In this document: piece by piece, positions 8,003 through 17,682 of the stretch
How positions within the stretch are numbered: position 1 is the stretch's first letter
How the letters are laid out: the number at the start of each line of letters is the position of its first letter
The notes under the pieces: model-generated
Database searches by the model: none
Seen by the model: only the letters and a program-made list of their open reading frames with translations
Told to the model about the DNA's origin: nothing
Source of the DNA: Flavivirga jejuensis
GTDB lineage: Bacteria; Bacteroidota; Bacteroidia; Flavobacteriales; Flavobacteriaceae
NCBI RefSeq assembly: GCF_030540765.1
Contig: NZ_JAUOEL010000006.1
Location: 124,001-188,000 of the forward strand
Length of the DNA: 64,000 nt
Direction: 5' to 3'
Made by a program: the position numbers and the translations under genes

Positions 8003-10498
8003 ATGAATAAACCCACTCTAACTGGTTTTATGCTTCTATTGGGCATACTTGTAACTTATGCGCAACCAAAAAGCAAAGACATTTCAAACACAGCATCAAT
8101 AATATCAAAAGATGTTACAATAACAGGAAAAGTTCTCGATAAGGAAACTAAAGATCCTCTCGAATATGCTACAGTTTCCTTTTTTAACAAACAAAAAAAC
8201 AAAATTGTAGCAGGAGGTATTACCGATATTAATGGCGTGTTTAGTATTCCTATTCCTAAAGGCGTTTATGATATTTCTATTGAATATATCTCGTTTAAAA
8301 CACTAACATTTCCAAACAAAAAAATCGAATCCAATATAAACTTAGGAGTTTTCTTTTTAGAGATCGATCTAGAATCGCTTGATGAAATTGAAATTATCGC
8401 CGAGCGTACCACAGTAGAATTAAAACTTGATAAGAAAATCTATAATCTGGGAAAAGATTTAACGGTTAAAGGAGGAACAGTTAGTGATGTTTTAGACAAC
8501 GTTCCATCAGTTTCTGTAGATGTTGAAGGTAATGTAGCCCTACGAGGTAATGATAACGTTCGTATTTTAATTAACGGAAAGCCTTCGGGGTTAGTTGGTT
8601 TAAATTCTACAGATGCCCTACAGCAACTCCCAGCCGAAGCAATTGAAAGAGTTGAAGTTATCACCTCCCCTTCGGCTCGTTATGATGCAGAAGGTACTGC
8701 TGGAATTTTAAATATTATATTGCGTAGAAGTAAGCTGCAAGGTTTAAATGGAGCAATAACAACCAATGCAGGGTATCCAAATTCTGCAGGAGTCTCTGGT
8801 AATATTAATTACAGAACTGGTGATTTTAATTTTTTTAATACCACTGGATACAGCTATAGAGAATCTCCAGGAAATGCTTTAACAGAAACACACTATTTTA
8901 ATGAATATTTTGATGGAGATTTAATGGTTAATGTTGATGATCCTGATACTTTTATTAATGAAAAACGAAAATTTGATAGACAACGAAAAGGGCTTACCAC
9001 AAATATTGGATTAGAATGGTATATAAATGATACTGCTTCATTAACAACTTCAGTAGTATATAGAAATAGTGATAATACTTCTGATACAAGCAATACCATT
9101 ACTGAGCTTGATTCAAATGGAAACTTATTAAGTGAATCTATTCGTTTGGAACCAGAATTAGAAGATGACAAAACAATTCAATACTCTGTTAATTTCGATA
9201 AGCAATTTAATGGAAATAGCGAACACAAATTAACATTCGATTTTCAATATGAAACTAGCGAAGAAGATGAAAATGCCATAGTGACTCAAGATGGTGATGA
9301 TGCAGAAGACGTTAGAACTTTCGAAGTGCAGAATGAAATTCTTTTGCAAACAGATTATGTACTCCCAATTGGAAAAAATAGCCAATTTGAAGGCGGTTAC
9401 AGAGGAACTTTTAATGAATTAAATACAGATTACACACTTAAGTTTAATGAAAATGATGTTTTTGTTTTAGATACAGACGCAAGTAATAATCTTATTTATA
9501 GAGAATATGTAAATGCTGCTTATTCACAATTTGGAAGCAAAATAAAAGATAAATTTTCATTCCTTTTAGGATTAAGAATGGAAGCTACACGTATTACTAT
9601 AAACCAAATTACTAGTAGCGATTTCGATCGCAAAAATTATATTGAATTTTTTCCTACTATAAATTTAGCTTATGAGATTTCCGAAGATCAAAGTATTACG
9701 CTGGGGTATAATAGAAGAATAAGTCGTCCTCGTTCTCGTTATATAAACCCATTCCCGTCTAGAAGCAGTGCTACGAATCTTTTTCAAGGAAATCCAGATA
9801 TAAATCCTAGTTTCTCAAACACACTAGATCTGGGTTATTTAAATAGCCTTGAAAAACTAACACTAAACTCATCATTATACTATAGTCGTTCTACCGATGT
9901 ATTTACATTTATCACAGAAACTACAGGCGATTTTGCAATAATAAATGGTTCTGAATTCCCAGTAATTAGAAGAACACCAATAAATTTAGCAACTAATGAT
10001 CGTTTTGGTTTTGAGTTTACGCTTACTTATAAGCCAAATAAAAAATGGAGTTTAAATGGGAACTTCAATTTATTTGACTCTAAAACCAGAGGTAATTATA
10101 ATGATGTTACTTATGACGCAAATAATTTAAGTTGGTTTGCCAGAATAAATAATAAGTATACATTACCAGGAGATATCGATTGGCAAACCCGTTTATTTTA
10201 TATGGGACCAAGTGAAGATGCCCAAAACATACGCAAAGAGATGTTTGCAACAGATTTGGCCTTTAGTAAAGACTTATTTAATAGCAAAGCATCATTAGCT
10301 TTTTCTATAAACGATGTGTTTAACAGTAAAAAGCGTGTTATAGAATCATTTACAGATTCTTTTAATAGCGATGCCGAATTTCAAAGAAGAATGCGTAGTT
10401 TCAACATATCATACACACACCGATTTAACCAAAAGAAAACACGTGAAAATCAACGACGTGGTGGTAATGATAATGGGGACTTTGATTTTGAAGGCTAA
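8003..10498 (+). CDS. Outer-membrane beta-barrel protein of TonB-receptor type
   Basis: The 831-aa protein begins with a signal peptide (about 1-20, ending ILVTYAQP). A carboxypeptidase-regulatory-like beta-sandwich follows (about 45-125, ITGKVLDKETKDPLEYATV). A TonB plug region (about 150-230) contains VLDNVPSVSVDVEGNVALRG and RVEVITSPSARYDAEGTAGI. A long beta-barrel follows, ending in an aromatic-rich FNISYTHRF strand and a short polar tail. It matches the outer-membrane beta-barrel family abundant in Flavobacteriaceae, distinct from SusC. No SusD partner is adjacent, so it is not a polysaccharide utilisation pair. A substrate (peptide, siderophore or other) cannot be assigned. Confidence 0.88.
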   Translation: MNKPTLTGFMLLLGILVTYAQPKSKDISNTASIISKDVTITGKVLDKETKDPLEYATVSFFNKQKNKIVAGGITDINGVFSIPIPKGVYDISIEYISFKTLTFPNKKIESNINLGVFFLEIDLESLDEIEIIAERTTVELKLDKKIYNLGKDLTVKGGTVSDVLDNVPSVSVDVEGNVALRGNDNVRILINGKPSGLVGLNSTDALQQLPAEAIERVEVITSPSARYDAEGTAGILNIILRRSKLQGLNGAITTNAGYPNSAGVSGNINYRTGDFNFFNTTGYSYRESPGNALTETHYFNEYFDGDLMVNVDDPDTFINEKRKFDRQRKGLTTNIGLEWYINDTASLTTSVVYRNSDNTSDTSNTITELDSNGNLLSESIRLEPELEDDKTIQYSVNFDKQFNGNSEHKLTFDFQYETSEEDENAIVTQDGDDAEDVRTFEVQNEILLQTDYVLPIGKNSQFEGGYRGTFNELNTDYTLKFNENDVFVLDTDASNNLIYREYVNAAYSQFGSKIKDKFSFLLGLRMEATRITINQITSSDFDRKNYIEFFPTINLAYEISEDQSITLGYNRRISRPRSRYINPFPSRSSATNLFQGNPDINPSFSNTLDLGYLNSLEKLTLNSSLYYSRSTDVFTFITETTGDFAIINGSEFPVIRRTPINLATNDRFGFEFTLTYKPNKKWSLNGNFNLFDSKTRGNYNDVTYDANNLSWFARINNKYTLPGDIDWQTRLFYMGPSEDAQNIRKEMFATDLAFSKDLFNSKASLAFSINDVFNSKKRVIESFTDSFNSDAEFQRRMRSFNISYTHRFNQKKTRENQRRGGNDNGDFDFEG

Positions 10499-10512
10499 GA
10501 CCATTTACATAT

Positions 10513-10556
10513 AAACACAAAAAAAGGAAGCTAAAATAGCTTCCTTTTTTGTGTTT
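10513..10556. terminator. Bidirectional terminator hairpin
   Basis: GGAAGCTA and TAGCTTCC pair around an AAA loop and are flanked by an A run on the left and a T run on the right, extended further by AAACAC/GTGTTT. It lies between two convergent genes and can stop transcription from both sides. Confidence 0.85.
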
Positions 10557-10580
10557 AAATATAACTTTAGTCAAATAATG

Positions 10581-10757
10581 TTATGAATTTTGACGTTTTG
10601 CTTTTTTCTCTTCACGCATTTCTTTTAATCTTTCAATTAAAGCACCTCCAATCCAATAAGGGATAACGAAGGTTAATAGAAATATCATTAACCAAAATCC
10701 TATCGTTAATATGGTTAAAAAAGCTAAAAATCCTAAATATTGATCAAAATCAAACAT
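10581..10757 (-). CDS. Small membrane protein, unknown
   Basis: The 58-aa product (MFDFDQYLGF...) has one long or two closely spaced membrane segments (about 7-45) and a strongly charged tail (EMREEKKAKRQNS). The frame can be extended to a TTG at 10790, but the ATG at 10757 gives a cleaner start and is preferred. It shares the convergent terminator with the beta-barrel gene. Small hydrophobic proteins like this are common in the family; no function can be given. Confidence 0.6.
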   Translation of the reverse strand: MFDFDQYLGFLAFLTILTIGFWLMIFLLTFVIPYWIGGALIERLKEMREEKKAKRQNS

Positions 10758-10849
10758 AATTGTAACGTGTCTTTTATAAATCTCATGCAAAGATAATGCA
10801 AAGCTATTTGTTATACAATATCAAATTAAAATTTATTAATGATTCATTC

Positions 10850-11491
10850 CTAATCTAAATTAGGTTGTGGTGTCATTCTTAAATAAGGTTTAACTTCTTT
10901 AAAACCTTTTGGAAAAATACCTGGAATATCTTCTGTTGCCACAGAAGGTACAACAACACAATCATCACCATTATTCCAATTTGCTGGAGTTGCTACTTTA
11001 TGATATGCCGTTAATTGTAAAGAATCTATAACACGTAATAATTCATTAAAATTCCTACCTGTTGAAGCAGGATACGTTATTGTTAATTTAACTTTCTTAT
11101 CTGCTCCAATAACAAAAACCGATCGTACTGTTAATTTACTATCTGCATTGGGGTGAATCATATCGTACAATTCAGATACTTTTCTATCTTCATCTGCTAT
11201 AATAGGAAAATTAACGGTTGTTTCCTGTGTTTCATTAATATCATCTATCCAGCCATGATGCGAGTTAACACCATCAACACTTAATGCTACAACTTTTACA
11301 TTGCGCTTATCGAATTCAGATTTGTATTTTGCTACCGTCCCTAACTCAGTTGTACAAACTGGAGTATAATCTGCTGGGTGTGAAAATAAAATCCCCCAAC
11401 TATCCCCTAACCAATCATGAAAATTAATAGTCCCTTCTGTTGATTGGGCTGTGAAATTTGGTGCTTCGTCTCCTAATCTAATAGTTGCCAT
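10850..11491 (-). CDS. Peroxiredoxin, 1-Cys Prx6 type
   Basis: The 213-aa protein has the AhpC/TSA thioredoxin fold with the peroxidatic cysteine at residue 46 in HPADYTPVCTTELG and the Prx6-type C-terminal domain ending near YLRMTPQPN. Prx6 enzymes reduce hydrogen peroxide and organic hydroperoxides in the cytosol. The length and the long C-terminal dimerisation arm separate it from the shorter 2-Cys AhpC. It is a single gene on the minus strand, divergent from fumC with a 190-base intergenic region. Confidence 0.93.
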   Translation of the reverse strand: MATIRLGDEAPNFTAQSTEGTINFHDWLGDSWGILFSHPADYTPVCTTELGTVAKYKSEFDKRNVKVVALSVDGVNSHHGWIDDINETQETTVNFPIIADEDRKVSELYDMIHPNADSKLTVRSVFVIGADKKVKLTITYPASTGRNFNELLRVIDSLQLTAYHKVATPANWNNGDDCVVVPSVATEDIPGIFPKGFKEVKPYLRMTPQPNLD

Positions 11492-11681
11492 ATGTTTAAA
11501 AATTTAAATTTTTATAGAATTGTTTTTAATCTCTTGCTAAGATACTCTTTTTACAAGACCTATTTAAAATAATGGTATTGTATAAATGTTAAAAAAGTCT
11601 TTAAAAAAACTAACAAATATCATATAAAAAAACAGCTCAAAACAATTAACTTTACAGCTTAAAATTAAACCATTAAAAGAG

Positions 11682-13079
11682 ATGAGTTACAGAATAGAGA
11701 AAGATACTATGGGTGAGGTGAAAGTTCCTGCAGACAAGCTTTGGGGAGCTCAAACCGAACGATCAAGAAACAACTTTAAAATTGGGACTTCGGCTTCCAT
11801 GCCATTAGAAATAATTTACGGGTTTGCTTATCTAAAAAAAGCTGCCGCATATACCAATTGTGAACTTGGAGCTTTATCTGTTGAAAAACGTGATTTAATC
11901 GCTAATGTTTGTGATGAAATATTAGAAGGTAAGCATGATGATCAATTTCCTTTAGTTATATGGCAAACTGGATCGGGAACTCAAAGTAATATGAATACGA
12001 ATGAAGTCATTGCTAATAGAGCGCATCAAATAGCTGGAAAAATAATTGGAGAAGGAGAAAAAACGATTCAACCAAACGACGACGTTAATAAATCACAATC
12101 TTCTAACGACACCTTCCCTACTGGAATGCATATTGCAGTTTATAAAAAAATAGTTGAAATTACGATTCCAGGCGTAAAACAATTACGGGATACTTTAAAT
12201 AAGAAATCTGAAGATTTTAAAAACGTTGTAAAAATTGGACGTACCCATTTAATGGATGCGACTCCACTAACACTCGGACAAGAATTGTCTGGTTATGTTG
12301 CTCAACTAGATTATGGTATTAAAGCTTTAGAAAATACTTTATCTCATTTAAGCGAATTGGCACTAGGTGGTACTGCTGTTGGTACTGGGTTAAATACACC
12401 TAAAGGTTATAGTAAACTTGTAGCACAATATATTGCTGAATTTACAAATTTGCCATTTGTAACAGCTCCAAATAAGTTTGAAGCTTTGGCGGCTCATGAC
12501 GCTTTAGTAGAAACACATGGAGCCTTAAAGCAATTGGCTGTTTCTTTAAATAAAATTGCAAATGATGTAAGAATGATGGCTTCTGGTCCGCGTTCTGGTA
12601 TTGGAGAAATTATTATTCCTGCAAACGAACCTGGGAGTTCTATCATGCCAGGGAAAGTTAATCCAACCCAATGTGAAGCATTAACGATGGTTTGTGCTCA
12701 AGTTATGGGGAACGATGTCGCTGTTTCTGTAGGTGGCATGCAAGGACATTACGAATTAAATGTGTTTAAACCTGTTATGGCTGCAAACGTTTTACATTCA
12801 GCACAATTAATTGGAGATGCTTGTGTGAGTTTTGATCTAAATTGTGCCGTAGGTATAGAACCTAATAAAGAAGTAATTACTACATTATTAAATAATTCTT
12901 TAATGCTTGTAACAGCTTTGAATACAAAAATTGGCTATTATAAAGCTGCAGAGATCGCAAATACTGCTCATAAAAATGGTACAACTTTAAAAGAAGAAGC
13001 TATTAATTTAGGCTATGTTACTGCCGAAGATTATGATGCTTGGGTAAAACCCGAAGATATGGTTGGAAGCTTAAAATAA
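11682..13079 (+). CDS. fumC: Class II fumarate hydratase
   Basis: The 465-aa product carries the fumarase/aspartase signature [15 protein letters not shown] around residues 319-333, with the catalytic serine loop, together with the upstream [17 protein letters not shown] and [17 protein letters not shown] blocks. It interconverts fumarate and L-malate in the citric acid cycle as a homotetramer. The IMPGKVNP loop and the NMNTNEV sequence favour fumarase over aspartase or argininosuccinate lyase. It stands alone, with a terminator just downstream. Confidence 0.96.
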   Translation: MSYRIEKDTMGEVKVPADKLWGAQTERSRNNFKIGTSASMPLEIIYGFAYLKKAAAYTNCELGALSVEKRDLIANVCDEILEGKHDDQFPLVIWQTGSGTQSNMNTNEVIANRAHQIAGKIIGEGEKTIQPNDDVNKSQSSNDTFPTGMHIAVYKKIVEITIPGVKQLRDTLNKKSEDFKNVVKIGRTHLMDATPLTLGQELSGYVAQLDYGIKALENTLSHLSELALGGTAVGTGLNTPKGYSKLVAQYIAEFTNLPFVTAPNKFEALAAHDALVETHGALKQLAVSLNKIANDVRMMASGPRSGIGEIIIPANEPGSSIMPGKVNPTQCEALTMVCAQVMGNDVAVSVGGMQGHYELNVFKPVMAANVLHSAQLIGDACVSFDLNCAVGIEPNKEVITTLLNNSLMLVTALNTKIGYYKAAEIANTAHKNGTTLKEEAINLGYVTAEDYDAWVKPEDMVGSLK

Positions 13080-13138
13080 ATTTCCAATAAAGAATTTCTT
13101 GAAACCAACTTCTTTTCGATTAAGGAATTAGAATAACA

Positions 13139-13174
13139 TAAAAAAACAGGTAATAAATATTACCTGTTTTTTTT
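13139..13174 (+). terminator. Terminator after fumC
   Basis: AAAAAACAGGTAAT (13141-13154) pairs with ATTACCTGTTTTTT (13159-13172) around a 4-base loop and continues into a T tract. Confidence 0.85.
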
Positions 13175-13266
13175 GGTTGGTTAGCTATATATCAATCTTT
13201 TAACTTTAAAATTAAAAGGATATCTCCAAATATATAATTAAAGATATTACTAAAAATTAACATATG

Positions 13267-13842
13267 TTAATTTTTGTCAATTTTTTTTCTAATTCTACTT
13301 AATTGAACTGGGGTTATACTCAAGTATGATGCAATATGATATTGTGGAATTAAACCATCTATTCCTGGGATTTTCTTTCGTAACTTTAAATACCGCTCTG
13401 TAGCATCCATTGAAATAAACTCCAATTGCCGCTCTTCGTACCTAATAAAAATACGCTCTAAAACCTTGCTATACAGGTTACTAATAAGAATATCTTCTTT
13501 GCAAAATTTAATAATATCATCGAAATTTAACTCATATACTTTACACTCTGTAAGTGTTTCGTAAGTTAACCTAGAAGGCCGTTTTTTTATCAAAGCTGTA
13601 AGTGATCCAACAAAACTAAAAGGCATAAAAAAATTCTTATTAAACTCCTTTCCTGTTTCAGAACTCAGGTAAGCGCGCATAATTCCAGATATTAACAAAT
13701 AAATTTTACTGGGAATCTCCCCAGATTTATCTATTTGAACACCTTTCTCTATTTTTCTAAACGTTGATATGCTTGTTAATTTTTCAAAAGTTTCTTCCGA
13801 AACATCTAAAAATGAATTTAAAAAAATGACATTTGGATTCAT
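13267..13842 (-). CDS. Crp/Fnr-family transcriptional regulator
   Basis: The 191-aa protein has an N-terminal cyclic-nucleotide-binding-like beta-roll (about 15-115: IPSKIYLLISGIMRAYL, then FNKNFFMPFSFVGSLTAL) and a C-terminal winged helix (about 140-190: DATERYLKLRKKIPG, IASYLSITPVQLSRIRKKI). The roll lacks the conserved cAMP-contacting arginine of true Crp, as is usual in Bacteroidota members, so the ligand is unknown. Just upstream is a truncated racemase remnant, which may have been its target gene. Confidence 0.9.
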   Translation of the reverse strand: MNPNVIFLNSFLDVSEETFEKLTSISTFRKIEKGVQIDKSGEIPSKIYLLISGIMRAYLSSETGKEFNKNFFMPFSFVGSLTALIKKRPSRLTYETLTECKVYELNFDDIIKFCKEDILISNLYSKVLERIFIRYEERQLEFISMDATERYLKLRKKIPGIDGLIPQYHIASYLSITPVQLSRIRKKIDKN

Positions 13843-13845
13843 TGC

Positions 13846-14103
13846 TTATAGTTTTAAAGCTGTCTCAAACGCATTAGGAGCCTGTATAGTGATCGTATTG
13901 AAAACAGGTGAAAATACATTAGATTGTTTTATACCTAATGGTATTTCTGTACATTCTAAAATAATACCTTCTCTGTCATTATCAATCAATTTCTCTGTAA
14001 TTTGCACATAAACAAGTTTATATGCACCATTAAGTATCCTTTTGAATAACGAAACACAAACTATTTTATGAATAGTTTTTTTTCTGGTGAATCCCAATAA
14101 CAT
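13846..14103 (-). pseudogene. Remnant of an aspartate/glutamate racemase (C-terminal third)
   Basis: The 85-residue frame matches only the C-terminal part of Asp/Glu racemases. EGIILECTEIPLGIKQ (about 45-60) corresponds to the family block G-V-I-L-G-C-T-E-I around the second catalytic cysteine, followed by PVFNTITIQA, where the family has PVFDTT-IHA. About 150 N-terminal residues, including the first catalytic cysteine, are absent, and the upstream bases are a dispersed intergenic repeat. The glycine before the cysteine is replaced by Glu. It cannot be an active racemase and is best read as a decaying remnant. Confidence 0.7.
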
Positions 14104-14215
14104 TAATTTTGTAGGTTAAATTTTGTGCTAAACTAATGTTTTTTTGTGTTTTCTTATATATTAAATAAAGAATTTCTTGCCCCCCTTCCTTTGCCTATAG
14201 GCAAGCTCGAATCCA

Positions 14216-14263
14216 ATGTCATCCAGAAGAGGTACGACTGAAGAATCTTTAGAGATTAATTAT
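14216..14263. repeat. Dispersed intergenic repeat (GAGGTACGACTGAAGAATCT type)
   Basis: GTCATCCAGAAG followed by AGGTACGACTGAAGAATCTT is a short copy of a repeat module that also occurs at about 32521, 45030, 45140, 47865 and 47935. Here only half of the palindromic module is present. The rest of 14104-14334 is non-coding. Confidence 0.65.
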
Positions 14264-14334
14264 TTAAAATTCAATCCTTTCGCAAACATAGGATGACCTA
14301 TATACAGTAAAAATTAAAAAGAAAAATTATTGCA

Positions 14335-14365
14335 TAAAAAAGCCTCAAGTAAAAACTTGAGGCTT
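14335..14365 (-). terminator. Terminator of the coiled-coil membrane protein gene
   Basis: AAGCCTCAAGT (14340-14350) pairs perfectly with ACTTGAGGCTT (14355-14365) around AAAA. Read on the minus strand it ends in a T run and lies 24 bases beyond the stop codon. Confidence 0.88.
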
Positions 14366-14388
14366 AGTCCTTAAGTGTTATATATAAT

Positions 14389-15273
14389 TTACTTTAAAGT
14401 AAATTCAGAACTTGATACCAAATCTCTTTCGTTAAAAACGTTTACAACGTAACGTCCTTTCGCAAAACTCTCTTTTCCTTTTGAGGCTACAAATTCACAG
14501 ATATTAAGACTCGTATTCTCATAATTAAATTTACTAATAATACTGTAACTTAATATTTTTTGATTTATATTAACCTGCTCATTTAAACCTAAAGTTTTGT
14601 TTTGAGGATCTACAACCTGTACATATAATTCTTGGTCTCCTGCTTGAACTAAAGCATTTTTAGCAACAGTAAAACATACTCTAATTTTATCTGTACGAGA
14701 CGCTCGTTCTGTTGGTATTAATTTTCCAGATGTTCTTTCAATAACTCCGAATCCTTTTAAACCAACAGTATTTAAAACTGCTGCATTTTCAACAACTTCA
14801 GCTAAAGCATTATTTTGAACTAATAAAGAATCAGTAAACATATTACGCTCTTCTAACCTAACGCGAGTACTATCTAAAGATGTCGCTAAATATGAGTTTT
14901 CAACTCTTAAAGAATCGTTTTGCGCTAATAATACATCCATTTCTTTTTGTAAAGACTGATATTTCTTTTTGTATCTCCACAAACTTCTTACGTTTGTTTC
15001 AGACATTTTCAATGAGTCAATTAAACCTTGTATACGCTCTCTTGCTCCTATTAAATTTTTGTTTGCTACATCATTTTCGTTAATAGCCACATCATATTGT
15101 TTTGCCATAGCACTTAGATCGTTCATGACTAATTGCTTTTCTGCTATTAAATCCTCTTTTACTTGGTTACTACTTCTATACAAATTCATTGTATAAAATC
15201 CAGTTCCTAAAAATAAAACTAATGCTACTCCTAATGCTATTTTAAGGCCCATGCCATTCTTGCTCATTTCCAT
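14389..15273 (-). CDS. Membrane-anchored coiled-coil protein, unknown
   Basis: The 294-aa protein has one N-terminal membrane helix (about 9-28, GLKIALGVALVLFLGTGFY). A long coiled coil follows (about 35-160, rich in Glu/Lys/Gln/Leu heptads). Last comes a beta-rich globular domain (about 175-294: KLIPTERASRTDKIRVCFTV, ELYVQVVDPQ, GRYVVNVFNE). The topology suggests a periplasmic protein held to the inner membrane. Proteins of this layout are conserved in Flavobacteriaceae without assigned function as far as I can tell. It has its own terminator and is divergent from the arginase-family gene. Confidence 0.78.
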   Translation of the reverse strand: MEMSKNGMGLKIALGVALVLFLGTGFYTMNLYRSSNQVKEDLIAEKQLVMNDLSAMAKQYDVAINENDVANKNLIGARERIQGLIDSLKMSETNVRSLWRYKKKYQSLQKEMDVLLAQNDSLRVENSYLATSLDSTRVRLEERNMFTDSLLVQNNALAEVVENAAVLNTVGLKGFGVIERTSGKLIPTERASRTDKIRVCFTVAKNALVQAGDQELYVQVVDPQNKTLGLNEQVNINQKILSYSIISKFNYENTSLNICEFVASKGKESFAKGRYVVNVFNERDLVSSSEFTLK

Positions 15274-15383
15274 AATTACGTGTTTTTAAAATTTAGTGTT
15301 ATTATAATTTTAATAGTTGATTTTTTTTAATGCCATAAATAAATAATAATGTATTTTTAGTACTTATAAATTTAATTACTTAA

Positions 15384-16400
15384 ATGGATAAACTTGTTTT
15401 ATTTAAAAATTCTTCACAAAATAAATTATTAAACAAACGCCTTGGTGAATCCAAATTTGGTCAACATGTTAAAATATTAACCGACATTTCCAATATATAC
15501 GAACAACTTAAAAATTTGGATGTCATGTATGTGATAATTGGTTTACCTGAAGATGTTGGAGTATTTGCAAATCATGGTAAAACAGGAACATCAAAGGCCT
15601 GGGAAGCCACGCTTAAAGTTTTGCTAAACATTCAAAGTAACCAGTATACAAAAGCTAACAACGTTTTAATTTTAGGGCATCTTGATTTTACCTCTGAAGC
15701 GTTAGAAATTTCAGAATTAGATATTTCTAAGAAAAAAGATATTTTAAAAGCGAGAAAAATAGTTTCAAAAATTGACAACTATGTGTCATATATTATAAAT
15801 CAAATCGTTTTAGCGGGCAAAAAACCAATCATTATTGGTGGCGGACATAATAATGCTTATGGAAATATTAAAGGAACTTCCTTAGCATTAAACAAACCTA
15901 TTAATGTTATTAATTTTGATGCACATTCCGATTTTAGACCCGAAGAAGGTCGGCATAGTGGCAACGGATTTAGTTATGCATACGCAGAAGGCTTTTTAAA
16001 AAACTATTTTATTTTCGGTTTACACAAAAATTATACTTCAGATAAATTATTTAAAACGTTGAATAAATTAAAATCTATTAAATATAATACGTTTGAGTCT
16101 TTAGAAATAAGAAAAGAATTAAAGTTTAAAAACGAATTAAATCGCGCTTTAAATCATATTTCTAAAGCACCATTTGGTATAGAAATAGATTGCGATGCTA
16201 TTGAAAATATTCCCAGTAGCGCTATGACACCTAGTGGGTTTAGTGTAAACAAAACCAGACGGTTTTTAAACTTTTTTGCTCAGCAAGAACATGCCTGCTA
16301 TCTGCATATTTGTGAAGCATCTCCAAATAAAAAGACTAGTGCACAGATTGGAAAACTCATCACCTATTTAATTACAGATTTTATTAGTCCGCGCTATTAG
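15384..16400 (+). CDS. Arginase-family amidinohydrolase, probable formimidoylglutamase
   Basis: The 338-aa protein shows the full manganese site of the ureohydrolase fold: His155 in IIIGGGHNNAYG, Asp179/His181/Asp183 in NFDAHSDFRPEEG, and Asp269/Asp271 in IEIDCDAIEN. The Flavobacteriaceae members with the FDAHSDFR and PSSAMTPSGF segments are usually annotated as formimidoylglutamase (HutG), which splits N-formimidoyl-L-glutamate to glutamate and formamide in histidine breakdown. No hut genes flank it, so agmatinase or arginase activity is not excluded. Confidence 0.82.
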   Translation: MDKLVLFKNSSQNKLLNKRLGESKFGQHVKILTDISNIYEQLKNLDVMYVIIGLPEDVGVFANHGKTGTSKAWEATLKVLLNIQSNQYTKANNVLILGHLDFTSEALEISELDISKKKDILKARKIVSKIDNYVSYIINQIVLAGKKPIIIGGGHNNAYGNIKGTSLALNKPINVINFDAHSDFRPEEGRHSGNGFSYAYAEGFLKNYFIFGLHKNYTSDKLFKTLNKLKSIKYNTFESLEIRKELKFKNELNRALNHISKAPFGIEIDCDAIENIPSSAMTPSGFSVNKTRRFLNFFAQQEHACYLHICEASPNKKTSAQIGKLITYLITDFISPRY

Positions 16401-16553
16401 CGTAACAGGAAAACTCAGTTTAGGAGTCTGTAAGACCGCGTTAAAATTGTAAGCTGAACCTCTTATGTTGGTAAGCTCCCCATTTTTAGTAGGATCTAGC
16501 TTTAATCCCTTTTATAAAAGCAAAAATTTATATTAAATTATTTAGTAATTACA

Positions 16554-16574
16554 TATATTTGCATAAGCACTTAT
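16554..16574 (+). promoter_or_regulatory. -7 box and 12-bp palindrome before the MarR-GNAT gene
   Basis: TATATTTG (16554-16561) is a perfect TAnnTTTG box 28 bases before the ATG. Immediately after it, ATAAG CA CTTAT (16563-16574) is a perfect palindrome near the expected transcription start, a position suited to repression. No clear -33 TTG is seen. The palindrome as an autoregulatory MarR site is inference. Confidence 0.5.
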
Positions 16575-16589
16575 ATAAATAACAATATT

Positions 16590-17546
16590 ATGGATGCATT
16601 ACGTGGTTATGGAGAGTTAGGATTAGGATCTAGGCTTAAAAGAGTAAGTGAATATTTGATGAAAGAAACACAATTAGTTTACAATCATTTTAATATAGAT
16701 TTTGACCCTTACCTATTCCCAATATTTAAGATAATTATAAATAAAAAAGGAGTCACAAATTCCGAAATACAAAATTCATTACAATTTACACAACCCGCCA
16801 TAACTCAAGCCGTTAACAAATTAAATGACAAAGGGTTAATCATTTACAAAACAGATGCGTTTGATAAAAGAAAAAAAATCCTCTTCTTGTCTGATAAAGG
16901 AAATAAAGTATTAGAAAAACTTAGGCCTGTATGGAAGTGTATTGATGAAGTTATAAAAGAATATACTCTAGAAAGTTCTTCTTCATTAATTGAACATTTA
17001 AATATTTTGGAAAATAAGCTTAACACCAAAAGTTTTAGTACTACCATCATTAATAATATTAAAATAAATACAACAAAAGCACTTGAAATCATTTCTTTTG
17101 AAAAGCAATATGCTAAAGATTTTTATGAACTGAATGTTGAATGGTTAAAGACATTTTTTTATGTAGAACCTTACGATGAAGAGGTTTTAAGCAATCCTGA
17201 ACACTATATTATTAATAAAGGAGGTCATATATTTTTTGCTAAAATGAACAACCAGATTGTTGGAACAGTTGCTTTAATGCCTATTGGTGACGATGGGCTT
17301 TCTGAACTGACAAAAATGGCTGTCTCTCCTAAACATCGTGGTTATAAAATTGGTCAGCAACTTATGCAGTATTGTATTGATTATGCTAAATCTATCGGAC
17401 TACCAAGCCTTATCCTTTATTCTAATACAACTTTAGAGAATGCCATTTATATATACAAAAAGTACGGGTTTATCGAAAAACCGTTAGAACCTGACACTCC
17501 CTATAAACGAAGTGATATTAAAATGGAATTAGATTTAAAAAATTAA
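16590..17546 (+). CDS. MarR-type regulator fused to GNAT acetyltransferase
   Basis: The 318-aa protein joins two domains. Residues about 1-145 are a MarR winged helix (GVTNSEIQNSLQFTQPAITQ recognition region, then the wing DAFDKRKKILFLSDKG). Residues about 165-318 are a GNAT fold with the acetyl-CoA loop HRGYKIGQQLMQYCID around 250 and a C-terminal IYIYKKYGFIE. Such fusions are widespread. The acetyltransferase substrate is unknown and the MarR part probably controls its own promoter, which carries a palindrome. It is monocistronic, with a strong terminator downstream. Confidence 0.9.
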   Translation: MDALRGYGELGLGSRLKRVSEYLMKETQLVYNHFNIDFDPYLFPIFKIIINKKGVTNSEIQNSLQFTQPAITQAVNKLNDKGLIIYKTDAFDKRKKILFLSDKGNKVLEKLRPVWKCIDEVIKEYTLESSSSLIEHLNILENKLNTKSFSTTIINNIKINTTKALEIISFEKQYAKDFYELNVEWLKTFFYVEPYDEEVLSNPEHYIINKGGHIFFAKMNNQIVGTVALMPIGDDGLSELTKMAVSPKHRGYKIGQQLMQYCIDYAKSIGLPSLILYSNTTLENAIYIYKKYGFIEKPLEPDTPYKRSDIKMELDLKN

Positions 17547-17621
17547 CCAGATTGTTTATACTACAGAACAATACTTATATTTAATACACTCATTTATCAA
17601 AGGATCTAAGTTAAGCCAATG

Positions 17622-17665
17622 ATATAATCCGTTTAAATTTTTATTTAAACGGATTATATTTTTCT
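17622..17665. terminator. Bidirectional terminator, 16-bp perfect stem
   Basis: ATATAATCCGTTTAAA (17622-17637) pairs perfectly with its reverse complement at 17644-17659 around a 6-base loop, followed by a T run. It separates two convergent genes. Confidence 0.85.
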
Positions 17666-17682
17666 TAAATAATAAATAGAAA

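Noticed and set aside
10758-10790. TTG start of the small membrane protein at 10790
   Set aside because: An ATG at 10757 gives a normal N-terminus; the extra 11 residues are poorly formed for a membrane protein start.
16401-16553. Possible tRNA or small RNA in the gap after the arginase-family gene
   Set aside because: No cloverleaf, T-loop sequence or terminator could be recognised.
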